NCBI GenBank assembly: GCA_019689775.1
Contig: JADGGV010000230.1
Coordinates: 1-6,688 of the forward strand
Length of the DNA stretch: 6,688 nt
Direction: 5' to 3'
Source: Gemmatimonadota bacterium
GTDB lineage: Bacteria > Gemmatimonadota > Gemmatimonadetes > Longimicrobiales > RSA9
A program made the position numbers and the translations under genes. Positions 1 through 6,660 of this stretch are shown piece by piece. The first letter of the stretch is position 1. Each line of letters opens with the position of its first letter. The notes beneath the pieces are model-generated. The model was not told where the DNA came from. It ran no database searches and worked only from the letters and a program-made list of their open reading frames with translations.

Positions 1-36
1 GCCCTGGGCGCCGGCCACCCCGCCCCCGCGCCCCAC

Positions 37-65
37 GCCCGGCAGCCGCCGCGACGACGCCGGGC
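37..65 (-). terminator. Possible stem-loop terminator after the hydrolase gene
   Basis: GCCCGGC at 37-43 is the exact reverse complement of GCCGGGC at 59-65, giving a 7-bp all-G/C stem with a 15-nt loop. It begins about 10 bases past the stop codon of the fusion hydrolase (stop at 75-77). There is no T-run after it on the minus strand, so it is not a classical intrinsic terminator, and in DNA this rich in G and C such a stem can arise by chance. The rest of bases 1-74 shows no gene I can support. Confidence 0.3.
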
Positions 66-74
66 TCGCGCGCC

Positions 75-2609
75 TCAGCGCCGCGACAACTCCTCGAACG
101 TCTTCGTCCCGATCGGATACTTCCGCCAGTCACCGAAGTCGAAGTGCCACCACTCCGCCTCGTACACCGTGAACCCCTGCGCCTCCATCGCGTGCCGAAG
201 CAGGTCGCGGTGCCAGCGCTGGAGGTGCGTGCCGCCCGGGTAGAGCGGGTAGGAGCGGTCCGACATCTCGTCGTAGCCACCGGTCATGCGGATCGGCTCC
301 CCCGTCGCCAGCGAGTACAGCGTCAGGTCCACCGCCGCGCCCCGGTTGTGCCGCGAGCCCTGCGACGGATCCGCCACGAACACGTGCTTGTCCACCGGCG
401 TGCCGTCCCAGAACATCTTCGTCACGTACCACGGCCGGTACGCGTCGTGGACCAGCAGCCCGTAGCCGAGCTTGCGCAACTGCGCGCTCGCCCGCGCCAC
501 CGCCTCCGCCGCCGGCCGCTGCATGAACGCGTGCGCCGACGTGTAGAACGGCGTGCCCATGAAGTTGTTCGACGTCGCGTAGCGGATGTCGTACTTGATC
601 GTCGGATCCAGCGAGCGCAGCTCGACCAGGTCGCTCTCGCGGAAGTCCCCCGTCTCCGCCGGCGGCGACGCCTTCAGCGCCTCCGCCCGCAGCTCCGCCA
701 CCGGCCGCACCGGCGTAATGCGGAAGTTGACGCGGTCGTCGTCGCCCGGCAGCGGGCGACGCGCGAACCGCACGGTCGCGGCCACCGCCGCCGTCGCCTT
801 CCCGTCCGGCCCCCGCTCGAAGACGATCTCCTGCCCGTCGTAGAGCCCCCACCGCGGGAAGCGGTAGACGTCCCTCGACACGCGCTCGAGCGGGTACTCG
901 AAGAACCACTCGATCAGCGCGTTCAGCTTCCCGTCCTTCTCGCGGATGTAGAGGATGTCGTGGTCCCAGCCGTACTCGCCGATGAGCCCCGCGAACTCCG
1001 GCGGCGCCGCGGCCGGCTTCGGCTCCGCCATGGCGACGACGTCGGAGCCCGGCGTCGCGAGCCGCGTCAGCGTGTCCCGTCCCACCACGATCCGGCCCCC
1101 GCCCAACCGGCGCACCGGCGTGCCGTAGCCGAGCACGTCGTCCGTGACGAGGAGCCGGGGCTCCAGGTCGGCGTGCACGCTCGCGCCCACGCGTCCACCC
1201 GTCCACGCGCCCACCCCATGCTCGAGCGGCGCCGACCCGGCCCGCACCGCGGCCTGCGCCGAGGCCGGCGCCACCCGCACCTCCTGCCGCGAGCCGCCGG
1301 CGAGCGGCGTCAGGTAGAGCCGCCCCTCGTACTCCTGGAGGTCGACGCCCGCGCCGTTCCGTCCGACGTAGCGCCCCATGAGCGCCAGCGCCTCGCCCGG
1401 CCGCAGCGCCATCGTCGTGTCCGGCGCCGGCAGCGGCCTCCCCTCCCGTTGCGCCAGCAGCAGCCGCAGCGTCGCCCGCGCGATCCGGTCCGTCGTCGCG
1501 TTCGCGCCGTCCAGCGTCGCCACGACGACGACGCCGAGCGAGTCGTCCGGTAGCCCGAGCAGCGTCGTCGCGAAGCCGTAGATCGCGCCGTCGTGGCCGA
1601 TCGTGCGATGGCCGTCCAGCTCGCCGATCCCGAAGCCGATGCCGTAGCCCGTCTTCTGCCCGGGCGCCGCGTACTGCGGCGTCCACATCGTGTCCAGCGT
1701 CGCCGCGCCCAGCACGCGCGTCCCCTCCGGCGTCACGCCGCGCGCGAACAGGATCCCGAGGAAGCGCCCCAGGTCCTCGACCGTCGTGTACATGCTCCCG
1801 CAGGGCCCCATCCCGAGCTGGAACGTCGGCGCCTCGAAGCGACGGCCGTCGAGCGTCCACATCGTCGCCTTCGCGAGCCGCCGCTCCAGCGCCGGCAACG
1901 GCTGGAACGCGCTGCTCGCCATCCCCATCGGCTCCAGCACCGCCCGCTTCAGGTACGGGTAGAACGACTCCCCCTGCGTCTTCTCCAGGAGGTAGCCGAG
2001 CACCGCGATCCCGGCGTTCGAGTACTTCGTGTGCGTGCCCGGCGCGTAGACGAGCGACGTGCGGTTCAGGCTCGCCACCGTCGCCGCCAGCGTGGGGTTC
2101 GTGTCGTCGAAGTAGTTGCCGACCGGCGGCTCGCGCGTCAGCCCCGCCCGGTGCGACGTGAGCTGCCGCACCGTGATCTCGCCGCCGAACGGATTCCGCG
2201 GGCGGAACTCCGGCAGGTAGCGCGTGACCGGCGCGTCCAGCGACAGCTCGCCCCGCTCCACGAGCTGCATGATCCCGATGTCCGTGAACAGCTTCGACAC
2301 CGAGCCGACGCGGTAGACCGTCTGCGCGTCCGCCGCCACCCCGGCCGCCGAGTCCGCCCAGCCAAACCCCTTCGCCCACACGGTGCGCGTCCCGGCCACC
2401 AGCGCGATCGAGATCGCCGGGATCTGCTTCTGCACCCGCTCGTGCACGATGAACGGTTCCAGCGCCCGCACCACCGCGGCGTACTCCGGCGGCGCGGCGA
2501 TCTCCCGCGGCGCCTGCTGCGCCAGCGCCGGCGCGGCCGGCACGGCCAGCGAGCCGAGCGCGGCGGACAGGGCAAGCGAGTGGACGAGGGAACGGGGCGT
2601 CAGGGTCAT
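75..2609 (-). CDS. Secreted serine hydrolase (beta-lactamase family) fused to a VanX-like D-Ala-D-Ala dipeptidase (M15D)
   Basis: An 844-residue exported two-enzyme protein. Residues 1-30 are a Sec signal peptide with a likely cut after Ala-Leu-Ala. Residues ~40-385 are a class C beta-lactamase/DD-peptidase/esterase-type domain: SVSK nucleophile motif (Ser103, Lys106), YSN (196-198), and HDG (339-341) in the place of KTG. Residues ~408-517 and ~537-621 are beta-rich modules, each opening with an L-x-G-x-Y pattern, resembling the DUF3471-type tails of such hydrolases. Residues ~655-844 are a complete M15D domain: YRP (Arg725), SRHNRGAAVD (zinc ligands His754 and Asp761) and EWWHF (catalytic Glu819, zinc ligand His822), with the family's H-x6-D and E-x2-H spacings. 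The ATG at 2609 is chosen because AGGA lies 7 bases upstream and the signal peptide begins there; an in-frame GTG at 2648 is less likely. The family suggests hydrolysis of D-amino-acid peptides, esters or peptidoglycan fragments in the periplasm or outside; the true substrates are unknown. It lies 194 bases after the SusD gene. Confidence 0.93.
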   Translation of the reverse strand: MTLTPRSLVHSLALSAALGSLAVPAAPALAQQAPREIAAPPEYAAVVRALEPFIVHERVQKQIPAISIALVAGTRTVWAKGFGWADSAAGVAADAQTVYRVGSVSKLFTDIGIMQLVERGELSLDAPVTRYLPEFRPRNPFGGEITVRQLTSHRAGLTREPPVGNYFDDTNPTLAATVASLNRTSLVYAPGTHTKYSNAGIAVLGYLLEKTQGESFYPYLKRAVLEPMGMASSAFQPLPALERRLAKATMWTLDGRRFEAPTFQLGMGPCGSMYTTVEDLGRFLGILFARGVTPEGTRVLGAATLDTMWTPQYAAPGQKTGYGIGFGIGELDGHRTIGHDGAIYGFATTLLGLPDDSLGVVVVATLDGANATTDRIARATLRLLLAQREGRPLPAPDTTMALRPGEALALMGRYVGRNGAGVDLQEYEGRLYLTPLAGGSRQEVRVAPASAQAAVRAGSAPLEHGVGAWTGGRVGASVHADLEPRLLVTDDVLGYGTPVRRLGGGRIVVGRDTLTRLATPGSDVVAMAEPKPAAAPPEFAGLIGEYGWDHDILYIREKDGKLNALIEWFFEYPLERVSRDVYRFPRWGLYDGQEIVFERGPDGKATAAVAATVRFARRPLPGDDDRVNFRITPVRPVAELRAEALKASPPAETGDFRESDLVELRSLDPTIKYDIRYATSNNFMGTPFYTSAHAFMQRPAAEAVARASAQLRKLGYGLLVHDAYRPWYVTKMFWDGTPVDKHVFVADPSQGSRHNRGAAVDLTLYSLATGEPIRMTGGYDEMSDRSYPLYPGGTHLQRWHRDLLRHAMEAQGFTVYEAEWWHFDFGDWRKYPIGTKTFEELSRR

Positions 2610-2616
2610 GGCGGTG

Positions 2617-2620
2617 TCCT
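2617..2620 (-). promoter_or_regulatory. Ribosome binding site of the fusion hydrolase
   Basis: On the minus strand AGGA stands 7 bases before the ATG at 2609. It decides between this ATG and an in-frame GTG 39 bases further upstream, because only the ATG places a normal signal peptide at the N-terminus. I see no convincing promoter in the 40 bases between the ATG and the inverted repeat. A weak TATTCT at 2637-2642 has no matching -35 element. Confidence 0.55.
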
Positions 2621-2649
2621 GGAATGATGTCGGGGAGAATACGATCACT

Positions 2650-2783
2650 CCCTCTTGGTCTTGCTCGCCCTCTTGCTCTTGCCGGTCAGCCCTCGAGCCT
2701 CCCGCCTCGACCCGGGAGGAGGGCCGAGGGGGAACGGCGAGGCTCGAGAAGCAAGCGCACGAGGGCGAGCAAGAGCAAGAGGG
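2650..2783. repeat. Long imperfect inverted repeat (large hairpin or cruciform) between the SusD and hydrolase genes
   Basis: The 33 bases at 2650-2682 are the reverse complement of 2751-2783 with three mismatches (30 of 33 pair). Inside them, CTCGAGCCTC at 2692-2701 pairs perfectly with GAGGCTCGAG at 2739-2748. The two stems are separated by 9 unpaired bases on one side and 2 on the other, and the apex is about 37 bases that can fold further (CCTCG at 2705-2709 with CGAGG at 2725-2729). With a one-base bulge the outer stem extends by CTC/GAG to 2648 and 2786. The arms consist of CTCTTG-like hexamers in phase. The element fills most of the gap after the SusD stop. It could be a terminator lacking a U-tract, a transcript processing or stability element, or a dispersed palindromic repeat such as a REP or MITE; one copy cannot decide. 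Confidence 0.85.
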
Positions 2784-2797
2784 GAGCGTTCCGCTCC
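2783..2797 (-). terminator. Small stem-loop just after the SusD stop
   Basis: On the minus strand GGAGCG, a GAA loop and CGCTCC form a perfect 6-bp stem starting 6 bases after the SusD stop codon. A pyrimidine-rich stretch (CCTCTTG...) follows rather than a U-run. Its last bases overlap the outer end of the long inverted repeat, so the two structures may compete or stack. It could mark the 3' end of the SusC-SusD message or protect it from decay; termination is not proven. Confidence 0.35.
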
Positions 2798-2803
2798 GCT
2801 ACC

Positions 2804-4090
2804 TCACACGTTCGGGTTGTTGAACTTCTCGATGTTCGGCAGCGGCAGGCACGTCGTGTTGCCGTACGTCCCGCCCTTCGCGAACGGCGTACCCTCCGGC
2901 GGATTGAACGGGAGCTTGAAGCGCTGGATGTCGTAGTTGCGCAGGCCGAGCGAGAAGAGGGCCTTGCGCCGCTCGTCGATGATCAGCTTCAGCACCGAGG
3001 CCTCATCCGTCGGCCCCGAGTAGTGCGGCAGACCGACCGCGTCGCGCAGCCCGTTCACGATGGCGATCGCGGTCTGCCCGCCCTCCGCCTCGGCGATGAT
3101 GAGCTGCGCCTCCTCCCACGTCGCGATCGGGATCGGCGAGCTGTTCGACGTGTAGCGCTTCGTCATCCAGATGACGGAGCGGTCCGCGCCGTTGTTCCCC
3201 GTGTTGAACATCTCGACGCGAGGATCGGGCACCCCCTCCGTCGTCAGGTTGCGCGCCGACGGCTCGATCGTGTAGAACCCCGTCCGCTCGATCGCCGAGT
3301 AGATGCGGTTGTAGCGCCGGCCCGTGGCCTCCGAGTACGTCGCGTTGTAGACGAAGCCGGCCGGCACCTGCCGCGCGTCCGCCGCGGCGCCCGCCTTGTT
3401 GCCCTGGTAGAGGCGCACCCGCGCGCGGCCGACCAGCGCCGCGTTCTTGACCGACGTCACGTTCCCCTTCGTGGCCGCGTCGATCGCGATGTTGAACCGG
3501 TCCTCGGCGGCCTTGAAGAGCGCCTGCTGGTCCATCCGCGGCCCGAGGTCGAGCGCGGCCTCGCACATCGCCTGGCCGAGGCTGGCCAGGCTGAAGCCCG
3601 CGTACAGCGCGGCCGTCGCCAGCAGCGAGTCGCGGTGCGGTACCTGCGCGTCGGTCGAGGCCTGAAGCAGCTTCAGCACGTTGTCCGCCGACCAGCGCGC
3701 CGTCGACAGCGGCGCGTAAATCCCGACGCGCTGGTCGCTCGTGCACCCCTGCGTGCCGTAGTCGCCGCCCGGATCCTGGTTCGCCGAGCGCCGGTCGTAG
3801 TCCCACGACGCCGCGCCGAGCTGCGCGTCCGCAAACTCGTCCGCGATCAGCCCCTCCACCAGGTTCGCCGACGCGTACGCGCACTCGAAGTCCGCGATCG
3901 CGCCGTTCACCAGCAGCGCCGCCTGGCTCGGATCCTGGAACCGGTCCGCCGGCAGCAGGCTCGGCGCATCCACCTTCAGCAGCTCGTCCGTGGTACACGC
4001 CGCCAGCAGCGGCGTCGCGACCAGGGCGGCCGAGACCCACCGCATCGCGCGGCCCCGGAGCCCGCCGCCGTTCTTCGTGTAGCGAGTCAT
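2804..4090 (-). CDS. SusD/RagB-family surface nutrient-binding lipoprotein
   Basis: A 428-residue lipoprotein and partner of the SusC transporter. Residues 1-32 are a lipoprotein signal with lipobox LLAAC (Cys32); the following TTDE is acidic, as in the surface-export signals of Bacteroidota lipoproteins. Residues ~150-240 are helical and TPR-like (ALYAGFSLASLGQ, AEDRFNIAI, RARVRLYQGNKAGAAA). The C-terminal SusD signature is clear: WEEAQLIIAEAE (325-336), IVNGLRDAVGLP (344-355), IDERRKALFSLGLRNYDIQRF (371-391) and a Pro/Asn-rich end. It is shorter than most Bacteroidota SusD proteins (usually around 500 residues or more), but no expected part is missing. Cysteines at 70, 116, 176 and 414 could form disulfides. 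The ATG at 4090 is chosen because AGGAG lies 8 bases upstream; the same frame stays open further, but only inside the transporter gene. By family it binds a ligand at the cell surface and passes it to SusC. The ligand class cannot be read from the sequence. Confidence 0.95.
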   Translation of the reverse strand: MTRYTKNGGGLRGRAMRWVSAALVATPLLAACTTDELLKVDAPSLLPADRFQDPSQAALLVNGAIADFECAYASANLVEGLIADEFADAQLGAASWDYDRRSANQDPGGDYGTQGCTSDQRVGIYAPLSTARWSADNVLKLLQASTDAQVPHRDSLLATAALYAGFSLASLGQAMCEAALDLGPRMDQQALFKAAEDRFNIAIDAATKGNVTSVKNAALVGRARVRLYQGNKAGAAADARQVPAGFVYNATYSEATGRRYNRIYSAIERTGFYTIEPSARNLTTEGVPDPRVEMFNTGNNGADRSVIWMTKRYTSNSSPIPIATWEEAQLIIAEAEGGQTAIAIVNGLRDAVGLPHYSGPTDEASVLKLIIDERRKALFSLGLRNYDIQRFKLPFNPPEGTPFAKGGTYGNTTCLPLPNIEKFNNPNV

Positions 4091-4098
4091 GGCTCGAG

Positions 4099-4103
4099 CT
4101 CCT
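4099..4103 (-). promoter_or_regulatory. Ribosome binding site of SusD, overlapping the SusC stop codon
   Basis: Minus-strand AGGAG ends 8 bases before the ATG at 4090 and shares two bases with the TAG stop of the transporter (4102-4104), reading TAGGAG. This packing indicates co-transcription and probably translational coupling of the SusC and SusD genes. It also fixes the SusD start against longer upstream readings of the same frame. Confidence 0.8.
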
Positions 4104-6660
4104 AGAAGTTCAGGTTGATCGTCGTCACGAACGACATGAGCTGCGGCAGGTTGTCCTGCTCCAGCGTCGCGCCGGACAGCATCGAGGCCTCGGGATCCAG
4201 GCCCGTCCACTTCGTGAACGTGTGCAGGTTGCGCGCGGCCACGTTGATCGACGCGCTCCGCGCACCGAACGAGCGGACGTAGCTCTCCGGGACCGTGTAC
4301 GTCACCGCGATCTCGCGCAGCTTCGCGAAGCTCGCATCCCGGATGACCCAGTCCTTGATCGTGTTGTTCGTCTGCATCGCGGCAATGAACTTCGGGTCGT
4401 ACCGCTCCGGGTAGATGTTCTCCAGGCACGTGTTGAAGATCTGGCAGCGCACGCGCAGGTTGTTGTCGAACTTCTTGAACCCGGTCTTGAAGTCGAGCAG
4501 CCCGCTCACCGACAGACGCTGGAAGAAGCGGAAGTTCGTGCCGATCGACCCCTCCACCGCGGGCACCGTGCGGCCGAGGTAGACCCGCGGCGCGATCACC
4601 TGCCCGGCCGCGTTGAAGCACGGCGTCGAGCCGCCCGCGCCATCGTCGCACATCACGTTGATCGCCCGCTTCGTGGTCGGATCGAACTCCGCGCTCACGA
4701 TCCGTTCACGGAACCACGCCCGTGGCTGATAGCCGATCTTCCACTGGAGGTCGCCGCTCACCAGCGTGGTGTCCGTGCCGTTCAGCCGCGTCACCTTGCC
4801 GGTGTTCGTCGCCACGTTGAAGTTCATGTCCCAACTGAAGCTCCGGCGGTTCACGAGCTGCGCCTTGAGCAGCGCCTCGATCCCCTGGTTCACGATCGAG
4901 CCCGCGTTCACGTACTGCTGCTTCCCCACGCCGCCGAAGCCCGTCGACGGCGCGATGTCGCGCAGCAGGATCGCATCCACCGTCGTCGTGTGATAGTACG
5001 TCAAGTCGAGCCCCAGCCGGTCGTTCAGGAAGCCCGCCTCGAACCCCGCCTCGATCTCCTTGCCGCGCTCCGGCTTCAGGTCCGGGTTCCCCAGCGTGTT
5101 CGGCGTGATCGCCGGCGTGTCCCCCGGGCCCGTCGCCGGGCTGAACGTCCGCAGCGCCACGAACGACGGCGGCTGCTGCCCCGACTCGCCGTACGCCGCG
5201 CGCAGCTTGAACGCGCTGACGAACCCCGGCATCCGCGCCCGTACCCCCGGCTCCTCGCTCAGCACCCAGGACAGCGAGGCCTTCGGGTACGTCACCCACT
5301 TGATGTCGCTGCCGAACGCGCTGTTGTTGTCCACGCGCAGCGCGCCCGTCACGAACAGCCGGTCGTTGAAGCCAAGCTGCTCCTGACCGTAGAAGCCCAG
5401 CGTGTTGTTGTCGTCCCAGTCCGACGACGCGTACGGCTTCGTCGCCGCCGCCCGGATCGTCCCCAGCCCCGGCCCCGCGTAGCCGTTCCCCTGCGCCTCC
5501 ACGTACTCGTTGTGCCGCTGGTAGTACTGCACGCCCAGCGACGTCGCCGCGTTCAGCCCCGGCCGCACGTCGAAGCTCACCGTCCCGGCGTAGTCCAGCG
5601 TGTTGTAGTTGACCTGCCGCCGGTTCTCGAACCGGTAGCCGTCACGGACCGACGCGTTCCACAGGTAGCGCGCCGTGTCGTCCACCAGGTACGGCATGTA
5701 CTCCGTGTTCTTCTCCTGCGTCACGTCCGTGCCGATCGTCAGCCGGTGCGTCATGAACTTCAGCGGCCGCCAGTTCGCCGTGACGCTCCCCGTGTAGCGG
5801 CCCACCGCCTGCCAGTCCTTCATCTGCCGGTCGACCCGCGGCGAGTTCGACTGGTAGCCCAGCGCATACCCGCACGCCGGATCGTCCGACCCCGCGCACG
5901 CGAACTGCGGCAGGTTCGCCGGGTTCGAGAAGACGATCTCCCACATCGCCCCGCCACACCCCGACTCGCACGACAACCCCATCCGGCTCGCCACGTACCC
6001 GCTGCTCGCCGTGATGCTCAGCTTCTCGCTCGGCTGGATCTCGACGTTCACCCGCCCGCTCGTCGCGTTCTTGAAGTTGTCCGGCTCGGCCCCCTGGTTG
6101 TGGTCGATGTCCGCCGCGATGAAGTACCGGATCCGCTCCGCACCCCCGCTCACGTTGAAGTTGTACGTCTGCATCCGCCCCGTGCGGAACGCCTCGTACC
6201 CCGCCGCCTTGTCCCGCGCGTAGATGTTCAGCGACTCCACCTGGTTCGTCGCCGGATTCAGCCAGTAGTTGACCGGCAGACGACCCTGCGGATTCGAGAA
6301 CCAGTTCGCCCCCTGCTTCATCGAGATCGAGTACCGCGTGCCCCCCGGCGCCCCCTTCTTCGTGATGATGTTGATCACCCCGCGCGCCGCCTCCGTCCCG
6401 TACAGCGTCGCCGCCGCCGGCCCCTTCAGGATCTCGATGCTCTCGATCTGGTCCGGGTCAAAGTCGTTCAGCCGCGAGATCACCGACGAGCCGAACGCCT
6501 GCATCGCGAAACCGCTCTGCGCATCGTTGTTCACCCGGATCCCATCCACGTAGATCAGCGGGTCCGGCGTCAGCGAGAACGTGCTGTAGCCCCGGATCCG
6601 GATCCGCGAGCCCGAGCCCACGAGACTCGACGTCATCTCGGATTCCGTCTTGTGGTTGAA
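4102..6660 (-). CDS. SusC/RagA-family TonB-linked outer-membrane transporter, partial (N-terminus missing)
   Basis: The C-terminal ~850 residues of a TonB-dependent outer-membrane importer. Counting from the first in-frame Met (6636), the plug domain shows the family signature GSGSRIRIRG (7-16), then DPLIYVDGIRVNN (25-37) and the motif IESIEILKGPAAATLYGTEAARGVINIITKKG (64-95, shown in part by IEILKGPAAATLYG). The rest is the 22-strand barrel: NPDLKPERGKEIEAGFE (517-533) is a typical barrel stretch, REIAVTYTVPES (774-785) and ARNLHTFTKWTGLDPEAS (801-818) are typical of the last strands, and the protein ends in Phe as barrel proteins do. Signal peptide, carboxypeptidase-like domain and TonB box are absent because the frame runs unbroken into the window edge. 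The Met at 6636 is internal, since it falls inside the plug. Codons beyond ~6658 read Phe and Pro runs from homopolymers and should not be trusted. Eight cysteines lie in four close pairs (223/227, 247/255, 663/673, 731/737). It works with the SusD protein encoded immediately downstream. Confidence 0.95.
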   Translation of the reverse strand, partial: FNHKTESEMTSSLVGSGSRIRIRGYSTFSLTPDPLIYVDGIRVNNDAQSGFAMQAFGSSVISRLNDFDPDQIESIEILKGPAAATLYGTEAARGVINIITKKGAPGGTRYSISMKQGANWFSNPQGRLPVNYWLNPATNQVESLNIYARDKAAGYEAFRTGRMQTYNFNVSGGAERIRYFIAADIDHNQGAEPDNFKNATSGRVNVEIQPSEKLSITASSGYVASRMGLSCESGCGGAMWEIVFSNPANLPQFACAGSDDPACGYALGYQSNSPRVDRQMKDWQAVGRYTGSVTANWRPLKFMTHRLTIGTDVTQEKNTEYMPYLVDDTARYLWNASVRDGYRFENRRQVNYNTLDYAGTVSFDVRPGLNAATSLGVQYYQRHNEYVEAQGNGYAGPGLGTIRAAATKPYASSDWDDNNTLGFYGQEQLGFNDRLFVTGALRVDNNSAFGSDIKWVTYPKASLSWVLSEEPGVRARMPGFVSAFKLRAAYGESGQQPPSFVALRTFSPATGPGDTPAITPNTLGNPDLKPERGKEIEAGFEAGFLNDRLGLDLTYYHTTTVDAILLRDIAPSTGFGGVGKQQYVNAGSIVNQGIEALLKAQLVNRRSFSWDMNFNVATNTGKVTRLNGTDTTLVSGDLQWKIGYQPRAWFRERIVSAEFDPTTKRAINVMCDDGAGGSTPCFNAAGQVIAPRVYLGRTVPAVEGSIGTNFRFFQRLSVSGLLDFKTGFKKFDNNLRVRCQIFNTCLENIYPERYDPKFIAAMQTNNTIKDWVIRDASFAKLREIAVTYTVPESYVRSFGARSASINVAARNLHTFTKWTGLDPEASMLSGATLEQDNLPQLMSFVTTINLNF

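Noticed and set aside
75..640. Vancomycin-resistance vanX gene
   Set aside because: The M15D catalytic residues are present, but the domain is the C-terminal part of a secreted fusion with no vanH/vanA-type ligase or dehydrogenase nearby. VanX-like dipeptidases without a resistance role are widespread.
144..1553. Long open frame on the plus strand opposite the hydrolase gene
   Set aside because: Its translation is Arg/His/Pro/Val-rich with no recognisable domain. It is the kind of antisense opening expected in GC-rich DNA opposite a real gene with strong motifs.
130..2379. Second long minus-strand frame overlapping the hydrolase gene
   Set aside because: Gly/Arg/Ala-rich frame-shifted reading of the same DNA; all conserved motifs are in the 75-2609 frame.
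75..2609. Antibiotic-resistance class C beta-lactamase (AmpC)
   Set aside because: SxxK and YxN are present, but KTG is replaced by HDG, as in the esterase/DD-peptidase relatives of this fold. Beta-lactamase activity cannot be claimed.
2610..2648. GTG at 2648 as an earlier start for the hydrolase
   Set aside because: It adds 13 residues before an otherwise normal signal peptide and lacks a good ribosome binding site; the ATG at 2609 has AGGA at suitable spacing.
2650..2783. CRISPR array or insertion sequence ends
   Set aside because: The repeats are inverted, not regularly spaced direct repeats with unique spacers, and there is no transposase or clear target-site duplication at the edges.
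2624..4105. Plus-strand open frame of ~490 codons opposite SusD
   Set aside because: Arg-rich, domainless and antisense to a well-supported SusD gene; it also runs through the inverted repeat, which shows no coding character.
4091..4651. Upstream extension of the SusD frame into the transporter gene
   Set aside because: AGGAG at 4099-4103 and the lipoprotein signal fix the start at 4090; the extension is low-complexity and overlaps the conserved transporter C-terminus.
6590..6606. GGATCCGGATCC tandem near the transporter's N-terminal edge
   Set aside because: It encodes the conserved Arg-Ile-Arg-Ile-Arg plug motif, so the repetition is explained by protein sequence.
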